Below, piece after piece: positions 8,742 through 16,956 of a DNA stretch of 51,483 nt. The position numbers and the translations under genes were made by a program. This DNA is from Ruminococcaceae bacterium KH2T8 (lineage in GTDB: Bacteria; Bacillota; Clostridia; Saccharofermentanales; Saccharofermentanaceae), in NCBI GenBank assembly GCA_900111435.1, contig FOIY01000007.1:1-51483 (forward strand). The letters are read 5' to 3'. The stretch's first letter is position 1, and each line of letters begins with the position of its first letter. Under the pieces are notes generated by a model that saw nothing but the letters and a program-made list of their open reading frames with translations, was not told the DNA's origin and made no database searches.

Positions 8742-8846
8742 ATGTTTGAATGGATTTCAGAAGTCTTAGATATCGTATTTTATACGTGCATATCGTGCTT
8801 TGAAATCTTTACGATCATTACTCTCACGTTGCTCAGGGGGAGGTGA
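8742..8846 (+). CDS. 34-residue single-span membrane peptide
   Basis: A short ORF with a very strong ribosome binding site (AAGGAGGTG at 8727-8735) seven bases before its ATG. It begins MFEWISEVLDIV and has one hydrophobic span of about 20 residues ending LTLLRGR. Its first residues echo those of the next protein (MFDWLEDLLEGL). The stop codon lies inside the ribosome binding site of the VirB6-like gene, so the two are probably translationally coupled. It may be a small channel component or a regulator of the VirB6-like protein; I do not recognise a family. Confidence 0.55.
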   Translation: MFEWISEVLDIVFYTCISCFEIFTIITLTLLRGR

Positions 8847-8852
8847 TCGTAG

Positions 8853-9791
8853 ATGTTTGATTGGCTTGAAGATCTGCTGGAAGGTCTTGGCGAACTGCTT
8901 GCCGAAGCTTTCGAAGGTATCGGAGAAGCAATAGCCGAAGTAATCTGGGATACGATGCTCAGGTGGCTTTATAATACTATCTTCGGAGCATTAGCGGATT
9001 TCTTTGAAGAGATCAACAGTCTAACAGTTGATATGTTTGAACTCGGTTGGATCCAGGCTGCTATACACCTTTTCCAGATGTTTGGCTGGGCTCTGTTTGT
9101 AACGGGTATGGTTGTCGCAATATTTGATGTGGCCATTGAATACCAACACGGAAGAGCCAATATCCAGAATACAGCACTGAATATCCTGAAAGGATTCTTT
9201 GCTGTAAGCCTGTTTACCACGGTTCCTGTTGAACTCTACAGATTCTGCGTTTCGCTTCAGAATACGTTTGCACATGATCTTATAGATGCGTTTATAACTA
9301 CTCAGGCTTCACGAGATTATATGACTCTTGTGAAGGAAACGTTTGAATATGTTTTTACCAGTATGCTGGGTTTTCAGGGGCTTCTTACTCTGATATATCT
9401 GATTTCTTTTGGTTACTGCATAGTAAAACTGTTCTTTCAGAACATCAAACGAGGCGGTATCCTTCTGGTTCAGATTGCAGTCGGATCGCTGTATATGTTC
9501 TCCGTCCCGAGAGGCTATACAGATGGTTTCAACAACTGGATAAAACAGGTAATTGCGCTCTGTCTGACCGCATTCATGCAGACAACACTGATGTATCTGG
9601 GACTTCTTACTATGACAGACAGTCTGGTTTTGGGCCTGGGTATTATGTTTGCTGCCAATGAGGTCCCAAGGATAGCAGACAGATTTGGATTTGATTCAGT
9701 AGGACCTAACAGAATAAGCATTTCGAGCGCAGTTCATACAACTTATACAGCAGTTAATATAGCGAAAGCAGTTGGAAAGGCAGGTAAATAA
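8853..9791 (+). CDS. VirB6/TrbL-like integral membrane channel protein
   Basis: 312 residues with an acidic, amphipathic N-terminus (to about residue 45) and about five or six hydrophobic segments from residue 60 to 275, ending in a short basic tail. Topology, length and its place before PrgI and VirB4 genes match the TrbL/VirB6-type proteins of clostridial ICEs (similar to DUF6045). These proteins line the inner-membrane part of the type IV channel. GGAGGTGAT gives a strong start. The stop is followed after one base by the ATG of the PrgI gene, consistent with one operon. Confidence 0.7.
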   Translation: MFDWLEDLLEGLGELLAEAFEGIGEAIAEVIWDTMLRWLYNTIFGALADFFEEINSLTVDMFELGWIQAAIHLFQMFGWALFVTGMVVAIFDVAIEYQHGRANIQNTALNILKGFFAVSLFTTVPVELYRFCVSLQNTFAHDLIDAFITTQASRDYMTLVKETFEYVFTSMLGFQGLLTLIYLISFGYCIVKLFFQNIKRGGILLVQIAVGSLYMFSVPRGYTDGFNNWIKQVIALCLTAFMQTTLMYLGLLTMTDSLVLGLGIMFAANEVPRIADRFGFDSVGPNRISISSAVHTTYTAVNIAKAVGKAGK

Positions 9792-9792
9792 G

Positions 9793-10050
9793 ATGAATTA
9801 TATATACCCTGAAAACTTGAAAGCAAAACCGACGATGTGGTTCTGGAGCTTGAAGGATTTCGTTATTCTCGGCATTGGAGTTCTGATATCGATCGTGTTT
9901 CTCATTCATCTACACAAGATCGTTCCTGCTGCGATTGTTCTGACTTACGGATTCCTGACCATCCGGCTTGATGATGCAACCATACTGGACTTCATCAAGT
10001 ATGCGGTCAGGTATTTCATTACAACACAACAGGACTACAGATGGAGGTGA
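9793..10050 (+). CDS. prgI: PrgI/VirB3-like membrane protein
   Basis: 85 residues from the ATG at 9793, placed right after the VirB6-like stop. The motif IYPENLKAKPTMWFWSLKDF at the N-terminus is followed by two adjacent membrane segments (about 26-47 and 49-62) and a C-terminal helix. This is the usual PrgI-family layout in Gram-positive conjugation systems, equivalent to VirB3, which anchors VirB4 at the membrane. The next gene starts four nt downstream. Confidence 0.75.
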   Translation: MNYIYPENLKAKPTMWFWSLKDFVILGIGVLISIVFLIHLHKIVPAAIVLTYGFLTIRLDDATILDFIKYAVRYFITTQQDYRWR

Positions 10051-10054
10051 AGCA

Positions 10055-10642
10055 ATGTCGATTTTTGACGCAATGGGAAGCAGAAGATCTGTGCAGGACC
10101 TTCTCGGGATCAAGAGATTTACCTCATATGGGCTCCTCACTAACAATGGGGAGCTCCTCTTTTATCAGGTGAATCCCGTCAACATATCAGTACTATCGCA
10201 GGTTTCGATAGAATCAAAGATCAGGCAGTTGATGCATGTACTGTCGACTATCCCGAATATCGAGATTGTATGCACGGACTCCTCGGAATGCTTCGATGAC
10301 AACAAGATTTATCTGACAGAAAGATCCAACTATGAGATGAATCCGCAGATACGATCTCTACTTAAGAAAGACAAGGAATTCCTCGACAACATCCAACTCG
10401 AGATGGCAACGGCAAGACAGTTTGCTTTCGTAATGAGGTGCAAGAACCTCAAGCCGGAGCAAGTTTTTGGCATTATGAACCGTGTTGAGAAGGTGATCTC
10501 CGAGCAAGGCTTCGAGGTCAAACGCATGGCCAAGGAAGATATAAAGCGCTTTCTGGCACTGTACTTCGATGCTTCCTATAACGGAGAACACATCCCGGAT
10601 GTTGACGGTGCTCAGTTTCTTGAGATCGAATATGAGGAATAA
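10055..10642 (+). CDS. Conjugation protein resembling a VirB4 N-terminal domain
   Basis: 195 residues from the ATG at 10055 (GGAGGTG at 10043-10049). No membrane segment. It carries SYGLLTNNGELLFYQVNPVNISVLS early on, a helical middle, and KRFLALYFDASYNGEHIPDVDG near the end. The gene lies between PrgI and VirB4, as in other clostridial ICEs, and the fold expected from these motifs resembles the N-terminal part of VirB4/TraE. VirB4 itself (11477) is rather short at 609 residues, so the two may together replace a full-length VirB4. It is followed by an unusual hairpin-rich gap instead of VirB4 directly. Confidence 0.6.
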   Translation: MSIFDAMGSRRSVQDLLGIKRFTSYGLLTNNGELLFYQVNPVNISVLSQVSIESKIRQLMHVLSTIPNIEIVCTDSSECFDDNKIYLTERSNYEMNPQIRSLLKKDKEFLDNIQLEMATARQFAFVMRCKNLKPEQVFGIMNRVEKVISEQGFEVKRMAKEDIKRFLALYFDASYNGEHIPDVDGAQFLEIEYEE

Positions 10643-10845
10643 CCCATAACTACAGGTTATGAGTTAAGGCAACCCATAACTTGAGGTTATGACCGTTGTA
10701 GGCTGTCAGTCCACACTCAGTGTTTACTGAGATGGGATAATCAACTTAGGTGGAAGGTGCTGTTATCCTGCGGATAACACGATGTTATTTGCTTGTAAAG
10801 CAAATCAATAATACTTGCCAATGAATCTGAAGGAAGGTATTCGCT
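10643..10845 (+). other. Hairpin-rich intergenic segment in the transfer operon
   Basis: Five perfect small inverted repeats follow one another: 10645-10661 (CATAAC/GTTATG), 10675-10691 (same arms, exactly 30 bp later), 10716-10731 (CTCAGT/ACTGAG), 10761-10779 (TGTTATCC/GGATAACA) and 10787-10805 (ATTTGCTT/AAGCAAAT). The right arm of the first can also pair with the left arm of the second, giving an alternative fold. No T tract follows any of them, so these are not terminators. No gene is visible. A structured RNA, processing site or translational control region is possible. Confidence 0.5.
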
Positions 10846-11361
10846 ATGAAACTGAAAGCACTATATTGTCCATATTGTGCAGGTACTGTAAAAATCGATC
10901 AATCGTCGAAAAAGAGGGAATACTATTGCATTCATTGTGGTCAGCCAATATACGTAGATGATGAAGTAAAACGATCTGAGCATAAAGAAATAATCGAGGA
11001 TGTAGCCAAAATCCAGTATGTGAATTACAAGGAGAAGGTGGAGTTTGAGAAGTATCAGGTCTACAAACAAAACCTCGAAAGGTATTATAAGCACAAAAAG
11101 CTTGCCATTATTATTTCTTCATCTATATTGTTGGCTGGAATACTCATTACTGTGATATGCGAGACAATAGTCAAGGATGATGATAGTTTTCTTTGGGTTT
11201 TGGGTTTGTTTTTTATCTGGGGTTCAATATTGGGGCTTATGGGAGGAGTTTGTATGCAAAAACCAAAGTCGCCAGATGAACAACAAGCATATATAAAAGA
11301 AATGCAAATAGAAGCAGAAAAGGAAAAATCCTTTAACGAAAACTTCTGGGGAAAACACTAA
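10846..11361 (+). CDS. Zinc-ribbon membrane protein of unknown function
   Basis: 171 residues with GAAGGAAGG upstream. The N-terminus has a four-Cys zinc ribbon (CPYC at about 8-11 and CIHC at about 28-31). A charged helical region follows, then two membrane segments (about 85-105 and 115-135) and an acidic cytosolic tail. The ribbon resembles that of small cytoplasmic-facing membrane proteins often found on mobile elements. Codon use is more AT-rich than the flanking VirB genes, so it may be an insertion into the transfer operon. I cannot assign a role in secretion. Confidence 0.6.
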   Translation: MKLKALYCPYCAGTVKIDQSSKKREYYCIHCGQPIYVDDEVKRSEHKEIIEDVAKIQYVNYKEKVEFEKYQVYKQNLERYYKHKKLAIIISSSILLAGILITVICETIVKDDDSFLWVLGLFFIWGSILGLMGGVCMQKPKSPDEQQAYIKEMQIEAEKEKSFNENFWGKH

Positions 11362-11422
11362 TGGATACGATTCCGGATTGTTGTAGTTAGAAAAAACATT
11401 TGTATACAGTCAGCGAGACAAG

Positions 11423-11450
11423 CCTCGGAGCAATCCGAGGTTTTATTTTG
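11423..11450 (+). terminator. Intrinsic terminator just upstream of virB4
   Basis: CCTCGG at 11423-11428 pairs perfectly with CCGAGG at 11435-11440, followed by TTTTATTTT. The virB4 start codon lies 27 nt beyond the T tract, leaving no room for a separate promoter. Confidence 0.75.
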
Positions 11451-11476
11451 CCCCAAAACAGAAAGGATGTGATCAA

Positions 11477-13306
11477 ATGGCAAAACAAAAACTCATGACT
11501 CCTGAGCAGGTTGAGGAGGTCCGCACCAAAGACTTCTTCGACTGTATTCTGCCGGGAGTCGTTAAATTCTATACGGATTACTACATATGTGGTAACTCGT
11601 ATAAGTGTGCATGGGCGATAAAGAGTTACCCGCCCACTACTGACGCACAAGCACTTTTGTCACAGTTATCAGATAAGGCCGGAGTTACACTCCGGTTTTT
11701 TAATAGGCTCGTGGAACCCTTGGAACAGAGGAAAATCATCCAGGATGCTGCCCGTAAGAACACGATGCAGTCCACAAGTAATGATGTAAACGAGACGATC
11801 CAAGCGAGCGAGAACCTTCAGGATGTTGTGGAGATGCTCAGTAATCTCCGTAAGAATAAGGAGCCTCTTCTTCATTCATCTATATTCATCGAGCTTAAAG
11901 CGAACAGCATCGATAATCTTAAGGAACTCCAGTCAGAGATTGATATGGAACTCCAGAGATCTCATATCGAGGTGGATAAGCTCATGTTAAGGCAGAAGGA
12001 AGGATTTCTTTCAGTCGTTCCTATGGGATCCAACCAGTTTGGAGATCAGTTCGAGAGAGTCCTTCCGGCAAGCTCCGTGGCGAATTTCTTTCCGTTTAAC
12101 TTTAGCGGTAAGACGGATCCCAAGGGGCTTTATCTCGGAAGAGACAAGTACGGAACCAACATTCTCGTTGATTTCGACCGACGAGCCGAAGACAAGACGA
12201 CCAGCAATATTCTGATCCTTGGTAACTCAGGTCAGGGTAAGTCCTACCTTATGAAGCTCATTCTCACCAATATCCGTGAGTCCGGTAAGAGCATTATCGT
12301 TCTCGATCCGGAGCACGAGTACGAGGATCTGTGTAACAATCTTGGTGGGTGCTACATCGATTTCACTACCGGTGAACACATTATCAACCCCCTTGAACCT
12401 AAGGCATGGTCCGATGGTAACGAGGATTTCGATAAGGATTCGCCGGAAGCTTTTCGTAAAGCTACACGCCTGTCGCAGCACATTTCCTTCCTGAAGGACT
12501 TCTTCAAGACCTATAACGACGACTTCAAACAGAAGCATATCGATACCATCGAGATCCTTCTGAAGAAGCTTTACAGCAGGTTCGGTATAGAAGATAACAC
12601 CGATTTCAAGAGGCTTAAGACCACGGACTATCCTACGGTTCAGGACTTCTACGATATCTGTGAGGAAGAGTTCTACTCTTATGATGAGCATCGAAAGTAC
12701 CTTTATACCATGGACATCCTGCAGGATATCTGCCTCGGGATCAACTCGATGTGCAAAGGTGCCGAGAGCAAATACTTCAACGGACATACCAATATCTCGG
12801 ACGATAAGTTCCTTGTTTTCGGTGTTAAGGGACTCATGGATACCAACAAGAAACTCAAGGATGCGATGCTCTTTAATATTCTTTCCTATATGAGTAACAA
12901 GCTCCTCGGGGAAGGATACACGGCAGCATCCATCGATGAGCTCTATCTTTTCCTGACAAACATGACGGCGATCGAGTATATCCGTAACGCCATGAAGCGA
13001 GTTCGTAAAAAGGAATCGACGGTTATTCTGGCTTCCCAGAACATCGAGGACTTCTTGATACCAGGGATTAAGGAGCTGACGAAGCCGCTCTTCGGCATCC
13101 CGACACATCAGTTTATGTTTAATCCTGGACAGATCAACCCGAAGGATTTCATGGATGCGCTGCAGATCGAGCCGTCTGAATATGAGCTGATCAAGTATCC
13201 GGAGCGAGGAACTTGCCTGTACCGATGCGGTAATGAGAGGTATCTGCTTCAGGTCAAGGCGCCTGATTATAAGGCGGAACTTTTCGGAAAGGCAGGTGGC
13301 CGATGA
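11477..13306 (+). CDS. virB4: VirB4/TraE-type conjugation ATPase
   Basis: 609 residues. The Walker A motif GNSGQGKS lies at about residues 249-256, with SIIVLDPEHEYEDL shortly after. A second acidic motif, ASIDELYLFL, near residue 485 fits Walker B. The C-terminal part ends with PERGTCLYRCGNERYLLQV, typical of the family. VirB4 powers assembly of the type IV channel at the membrane. The protein is shorter at the N-terminus than many homologues, and the missing part may be supplied by the gene at 10055. The stop overlaps the start of the next gene by 4 nt, showing tight coupling. Confidence 0.92.
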   Translation: MAKQKLMTPEQVEEVRTKDFFDCILPGVVKFYTDYYICGNSYKCAWAIKSYPPTTDAQALLSQLSDKAGVTLRFFNRLVEPLEQRKIIQDAARKNTMQSTSNDVNETIQASENLQDVVEMLSNLRKNKEPLLHSSIFIELKANSIDNLKELQSEIDMELQRSHIEVDKLMLRQKEGFLSVVPMGSNQFGDQFERVLPASSVANFFPFNFSGKTDPKGLYLGRDKYGTNILVDFDRRAEDKTTSNILILGNSGQGKSYLMKLILTNIRESGKSIIVLDPEHEYEDLCNNLGGCYIDFTTGEHIINPLEPKAWSDGNEDFDKDSPEAFRKATRLSQHISFLKDFFKTYNDDFKQKHIDTIEILLKKLYSRFGIEDNTDFKRLKTTDYPTVQDFYDICEEEFYSYDEHRKYLYTMDILQDICLGINSMCKGAESKYFNGHTNISDDKFLVFGVKGLMDTNKKLKDAMLFNILSYMSNKLLGEGYTAASIDELYLFLTNMTAIEYIRNAMKRVRKKESTVILASQNIEDFLIPGIKELTKPLFGIPTHQFMFNPGQINPKDFMDALQIEPSEYELIKYPERGTCLYRCGNERYLLQVKAPDYKAELFGKAGGR

Positions 13307-14481
13307 GTGCTACTGTTGCTGCGATACTCAAAAAAGTCGGCATTGCGATTGCCTCAAATAAGAAGGCCAGGCAAAAGATCGGGATACTCATCCTGTCGAT
13401 ACTGATCGGACTCCTGATGCCAATCGCAGCAATGTTGGCGGTCTTCTCTGGTCATATCGAGTTCACTGATGACATGATCCAGGAAGTTCTCGACAATCTT
13501 GACGAGGATGAAATGGATAAGATTCAGGATGTCCAGGACACACTTGATGCGATCGAAGAGGCAATGAGTGACGCAGATATGCATTCCCGATACGAGGAAG
13601 CACAGGTTTTATACATGTTTGGTCTCTACGAATACCAGGATGAAGATGACTTTGTTGACCGCCTCGTTGGCTGTTTCGAGGAAGACCAGACCGACTATGA
13701 ATTGATCGATGAAGTCAACGATGAGTTTGATTGTGATTTGGATCCGGTTGAATACTTGAGAATAATTACGGGAATCAGAAGTACGACAATCAACTCATAT
13801 GGTTTCATGAATCCTGAGACCAAGAATAATGCCGATCTTGTTTACTGGGCTTGGGAAGCATACAACGATGGATGGGGTTATGTTTGGGGTACTTATGGCC
13901 TTATATTGACGCAGGATTCTTTCGAAAGTTTATGTGAGATATACCCCAATAATGTTGAGAATCACCATGATTTCATTCAGGAGAACTGGGTTGGAAGACG
14001 AACAGCAGACTGCGCAGGACTGATTAAAGGCTACCTTTGGTTCAACCCTGAGACACATCAGATCGAGTATGGAAGCAACGGATTTACCGATCTTGATGCC
14101 GACTCTCTGTACAACAATTCCACTGTGAACGGTACGATTGATACCATTCCCGAGACACCCGGTCTTGGTGTATGGCATGAAGGACACGTCGGAATCTACA
14201 TCGGAAACGGCTACGTCATCCAGGCATCCGGTACTGAAGCAGGAGTTATCAAGACGCAGCTTGAGGGTTCGACCTTCACTAACTGGTTCGAGATTCCGGG
14301 TATTACTTACCTCGGTGAAGAGGAAGAAGAGCCTGAAGAGACGCCGGAAACGACTGAAGGAACAACGGTCGAGACGTCTGAAACAACCGTAGAAACGACT
14401 GCCGAGACAACAGAAACAACAATTGAAACATCAGCGGAGACTATTGTCTCTGAGGAAACGGAGGAAAACACAGATGGCTAA
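13303..14481 (+). CDS. Membrane-anchored NlpC/P60-type cell-wall hydrolase of the transfer system
   Basis: 392 residues. One membrane segment (about 25-50) near the N-terminus leaves the rest outside. An acidic helical stalk follows. The peptidase domain covers about 170-345 with catalytic Cys237 (TADCAGLIKG) and the histidine region WHEGHVGIYIG (His292/His295). The last 55 residues are Thr/Glu repeats and probably span the wall. Such enzymes locally open peptidoglycan for the conjugation channel, as VirB1-type proteins do in Gram-negatives. The gene overlaps virB4 at its start and the next small gene at its end. Confidence 0.85.
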   Translation: MSATVAAILKKVGIAIASNKKARQKIGILILSILIGLLMPIAAMLAVFSGHIEFTDDMIQEVLDNLDEDEMDKIQDVQDTLDAIEEAMSDADMHSRYEEAQVLYMFGLYEYQDEDDFVDRLVGCFEEDQTDYELIDEVNDEFDCDLDPVEYLRIITGIRSTTINSYGFMNPETKNNADLVYWAWEAYNDGWGYVWGTYGLILTQDSFESLCEIYPNNVENHHDFIQENWVGRRTADCAGLIKGYLWFNPETHQIEYGSNGFTDLDADSLYNNSTVNGTIDTIPETPGLGVWHEGHVGIYIGNGYVIQASGTEAGVIKTQLEGSTFTNWFEIPGITYLGEEEEEPEETPETTEGTTVETSETTVETTAETTETTIETSAETIVSEETEENTDG

Positions 14482-14731
14482 GAAACAATTATTAACTATT
14501 TGTTTGAGGGATGGATCAGCTGTTTGCTGCTTCAAACCCTATAACTATTTTATGCATGCCGCGATGATTGAGTCAGTGGAAAAGGCTAAAGATGACGACC
14601 TTGTCCCATTCAAAGATGGAAACGGAGAAGAGATACTGGTTCCTAAAAAGAACATTTTATTCATCAAAGTCATGCTTGTTGAGAGTAACAAAGAAGAATT
14701 GGAGGTGAGTTTATGGCGAAAGTTAGATTAG
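14474..14731 (+). CDS. Small conserved-context protein of unknown function
   Basis: 85 residues. The ATG at 14474 overlaps the end of the hydrolase gene by 8 nt, in another frame. No membrane segment or known motif is visible; the sequence reads as a small alpha/beta fold (LLTICLRDGSAVCCF, then ILFIKVMLVE). The 3' end overlaps the next gene by 19 nt. Overlap on both sides and a length that keeps the frame open favour a real gene. I do not recognise a family. Confidence 0.55.
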   Translation: MAKKQLLTICLRDGSAVCCFKPYNYFMHAAMIESVEKAKDDDLVPFKDGNGEEILVPKKNILFIKVMLVESNKEELEVSLWRKLD

Positions 14732-14919
14732 ATATAGATGCGGAACAGGCGAAGATCGATGCACTGAGAGTATATCTCGAACGCAAAAATACATGCTTGG
14801 AGATTGAAATCGAGCGGCATATTGAGTCGCTGTACACGAAGAATGTACCGAACATTGTGCGTGATTACATCGCTGCAATAAGCGATATCAGATCAAATGA
14901 GAGGAGGTCTGAGGCGTGA
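14713..14919 (+). CDS. DUF6103-like small helical protein
   Basis: 68 residues, with GGAGGTGAG before the ATG at 14713. It is nearly all helical and charged (AEQAKIDALRVYLERKN, IERHIESLYTKNVPNIVRDYI), matching the small DUF6103-type proteins encoded just before the oriT/relaxase region of many clostridial ICEs. It probably acts in the relaxosome or in regulation. A GTG overlapping the stop codon could start a 16-residue peptide (14916-14966) preceded by GAGGAGG, which I note but do not annotate. Confidence 0.6.
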   Translation: MAKVRLDIDAEQAKIDALRVYLERKNTCLEIEIERHIESLYTKNVPNIVRDYIAAISDIRSNERRSEA

Positions 14920-14940
14920 TCGAATATGGAGAATGCCGTT

Positions 14941-15160
14941 TACTGCTCGAAAAGGGTGTTTTCTGAGTGTTGATTTTAAGCAGGATAAAGGACGGTCGAC
15001 AAAACGTCGTTTCCGTCGCTTTACAACACCCGGCAGAGCCGTGTGTACTGGCGTTTCGAGGACTGTAGTATTGGTCGACTGAATTGTGTGTTCAATGCGA
15101 TTCAGTCGACTAAAGTCTGGGAATGCCCGTTGTTACGGCGTTCTCAAGTCGACTAAATCT
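14941..15160 (+). other. oriT: Candidate origin of transfer (oriT)
   Basis: A non-coding segment directly before the accessory and relaxase genes with nested inverted repeats: GGGTGTT 14954-14960 with AACACCC 15025-15031; GACGG 14991-14995 with CCGTC 15013-15017, enclosing AAACG-T-CGTTT at 15002-15012; and a perfect 11-bp arm pair GTCGACTGAAT at 15074-15084 with ATTCAGTCGAC at 15100-15110. The half-site AGTCGACTAAA recurs at 15105 and 15147. Inverted and direct repeats immediately upstream of a relaxase gene are the usual signature of oriT. The nick site cannot be placed by eye. Confidence 0.6.
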
Positions 15161-15175
15161 CGTCGAGTGATCAAG

Positions 15176-15586
15176 ATGAATGAGAATCCTAACGAAAGAC
15201 AGAAAGTTGGTCTAACTATCAATCACAGGGTCTTGGAAGATGCCAAGCGTACTTTCAAGGCTGATCAATGCAAGTGCCTTTCCGATTTTACAGAGAGGGC
15301 ACTTGATTACTATATCGGGTATATCAACTCTGGAAGGATGACTGATTACCTATCCCCTACGATAATGTCATCCCTTAAGGCAGTATCCGATGAAGGGCTT
15401 GCTCGTTTATCGAGGCTTCTTTTCAAACTGGCCGTGGAGATAGCGGTAATGAACAACCTTTACGCAGCAAGTCTTGATATATCAGAGGAGCAAGTTGATG
15501 AGCTGAGGAATGAATGCCAGGCTGAAGTCAGACGTACAAACGGAGAATTCATCCTCAACGATGCCATCAACTGGCAAAGGGGGTGA
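15176..15586 (+). CDS. Relaxosome accessory protein (MobC-like context)
   Basis: 136 residues from the ATG at 15176; the frame is open further upstream, but that part lies in the repeats of the putative oriT. The N-terminus (VGLTINHRVLEDAKRTFKAD) followed by a helix (LSDFTERALDYYIGYI) suggests a ribbon-helix-helix DNA-binding domain, and the rest is helical. Its place between oriT and the relaxase gene, whose start it overlaps, points to a protein that binds oriT and recruits the relaxase. No strong ribosome binding site is visible, so expression may be low or controlled. Confidence 0.65.
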   Translation: MNENPNERQKVGLTINHRVLEDAKRTFKADQCKCLSDFTERALDYYIGYINSGRMTDYLSPTIMSSLKAVSDEGLARLSRLLFKLAVEIAVMNNLYAASLDISEEQVDELRNECQAEVRRTNGEFILNDAINWQRG

Positions 15587-15591
15587 TCCTT

Positions 15592-16893
15592 TTGTCCAGA
15601 CTGATCGTTAAGGTCAAGTACATAAAACCCGGCAAGGAACGTGATCCTGGTGGATATGCAAAATACATCGCAACCAGAGAAGGCGTCATCAAGATGGATG
15701 ATACTTCCAAGTTCCATAAGCCAAGGGACAGGCTTACGACATATGCTGACTACATCGCTACAAGGCCGAGGGCTGAGAAGGTCGGGAAGCACGGATTGTT
15801 TACTGACGAAGGAGTTGAAGTGAACCTTGAACAGGTCTCCAGAGATCTCAATGAGTTTGGCGGTACGATATATACGGCTATCGTCTCTTTAAGAAGAGAG
15901 GATGCTACAAAACTTGGATTCGATACCGGAGAGCGATGGAGAAATCTAATAAGAGCTCACAAAGACGATATTGCCAAGAGCTTTCGAATACGACCTTCCA
16001 GACTTTGCTGGTATGGGGCTTTCCACGATGAAGGACATCATCCACATGTGCACTTGATTATCTACGATAAAGCGAATCGGGCTTATATCGATAACGACGG
16101 AATCGAGAGCATCAAGAGCTCTCTGGCACATACGATTTTCCAAGATGAGATGTTCAATATCCAGTCTGAGAAGAATGACAGGCGTGATAGGCTCCGACTT
16201 CGAGGCAAGGACGAGATCGATATGATCATCTCAAGAATAGCGGACGGACAGGAAGATAACGTCATCTTACAGGCTATGCTCCTAGACTTATCTCAAAGAC
16301 TGAAGGTTTATCAGGGCAAGAAAGTCTATTCTTACCTAAAATCGAAGGATAAGAAGCTGGTTGACGGTATCGTTGATCAGATCGAGAAAATCCCAGCAGT
16401 AAAAGAACTATATGATCTATGGTATGAGAAACAGGAAGAACTTACGAGCATCTATAAGACTGTAATGCCTGTACGAGTCCCACTATCTAAGAATCCAGAC
16501 TTCAAGACGATAAGGAATGCTGTTATACAGGTAGCTGACAAACTTGAATTAGGGAACTTGAAAGACCCATCTGAAAAGAGGAAGTTCCCTAGTGAGGATG
16601 AGGATATCGTTGGTATCGAGCTGGATGATGAGCAGTCTAACACGCAAGATGTTGCAGATTGTACATCTAATCAAGGTGTTAAAGCGCAACATATTGCGTC
16701 TTATAAGTCTCGAAAAGTCAAAAGTGCAGACTCTAACTACATAGCTATGTCAGTTACCAGATTGCTCAAGAATGTCGGGAATATCTTTGGAAGCAAGTTT
16801 CAGGATAATCCAAACCATAATGAACAAGTTGATCGAAAGCTTAAGCGACAGATTCTTGAGAAGGATCAGGCTCATGGGATTAAGCACAGTTGA
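15592..16893 (+). CDS. mobL: MobL/MobP-type relaxase
   Basis: 433 residues if it starts at the TTG at 15592, six bases after GGGGGTGA; an in-frame GTG at 15583 lies inside that site. The N-terminal half has GGYAKYIATREGV, then YADYIATRPRAEKVGKHGLF, and the metal-binding motif HHPHVHLIIYD near residue 150, the triad used by relaxases. The C-terminal half is helical and variable. The enzyme nicks one strand at oriT and pilots it into the channel. The gene overlaps the accessory gene's stop region and is followed by a nuclease-like gene. Confidence 0.85.
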   Translation: MSRLIVKVKYIKPGKERDPGGYAKYIATREGVIKMDDTSKFHKPRDRLTTYADYIATRPRAEKVGKHGLFTDEGVEVNLEQVSRDLNEFGGTIYTAIVSLRREDATKLGFDTGERWRNLIRAHKDDIAKSFRIRPSRLCWYGAFHDEGHHPHVHLIIYDKANRAYIDNDGIESIKSSLAHTIFQDEMFNIQSEKNDRRDRLRLRGKDEIDMIISRIADGQEDNVILQAMLLDLSQRLKVYQGKKVYSYLKSKDKKLVDGIVDQIEKIPAVKELYDLWYEKQEELTSIYKTVMPVRVPLSKNPDFKTIRNAVIQVADKLELGNLKDPSEKRKFPSEDEDIVGIELDDEQSNTQDVADCTSNQGVKAQHIASYKSRKVKSADSNYIAMSVTRLLKNVGNIFGSKFQDNPNHNEQVDRKLKRQILEKDQAHGIKHS

Positions 16894-16956
16894 TTCTGAT
16901 AGAATCTTAATTAGAATAATAGTAAAACAAATCTTGGGGATTTGAGGTGATTGCTT

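Noticed and set aside
14897..15082. Open frame over the putative oriT
   Set aside because: It covers inverted repeats, has an Arg-rich composition typical of a wrong frame, and has no family features.
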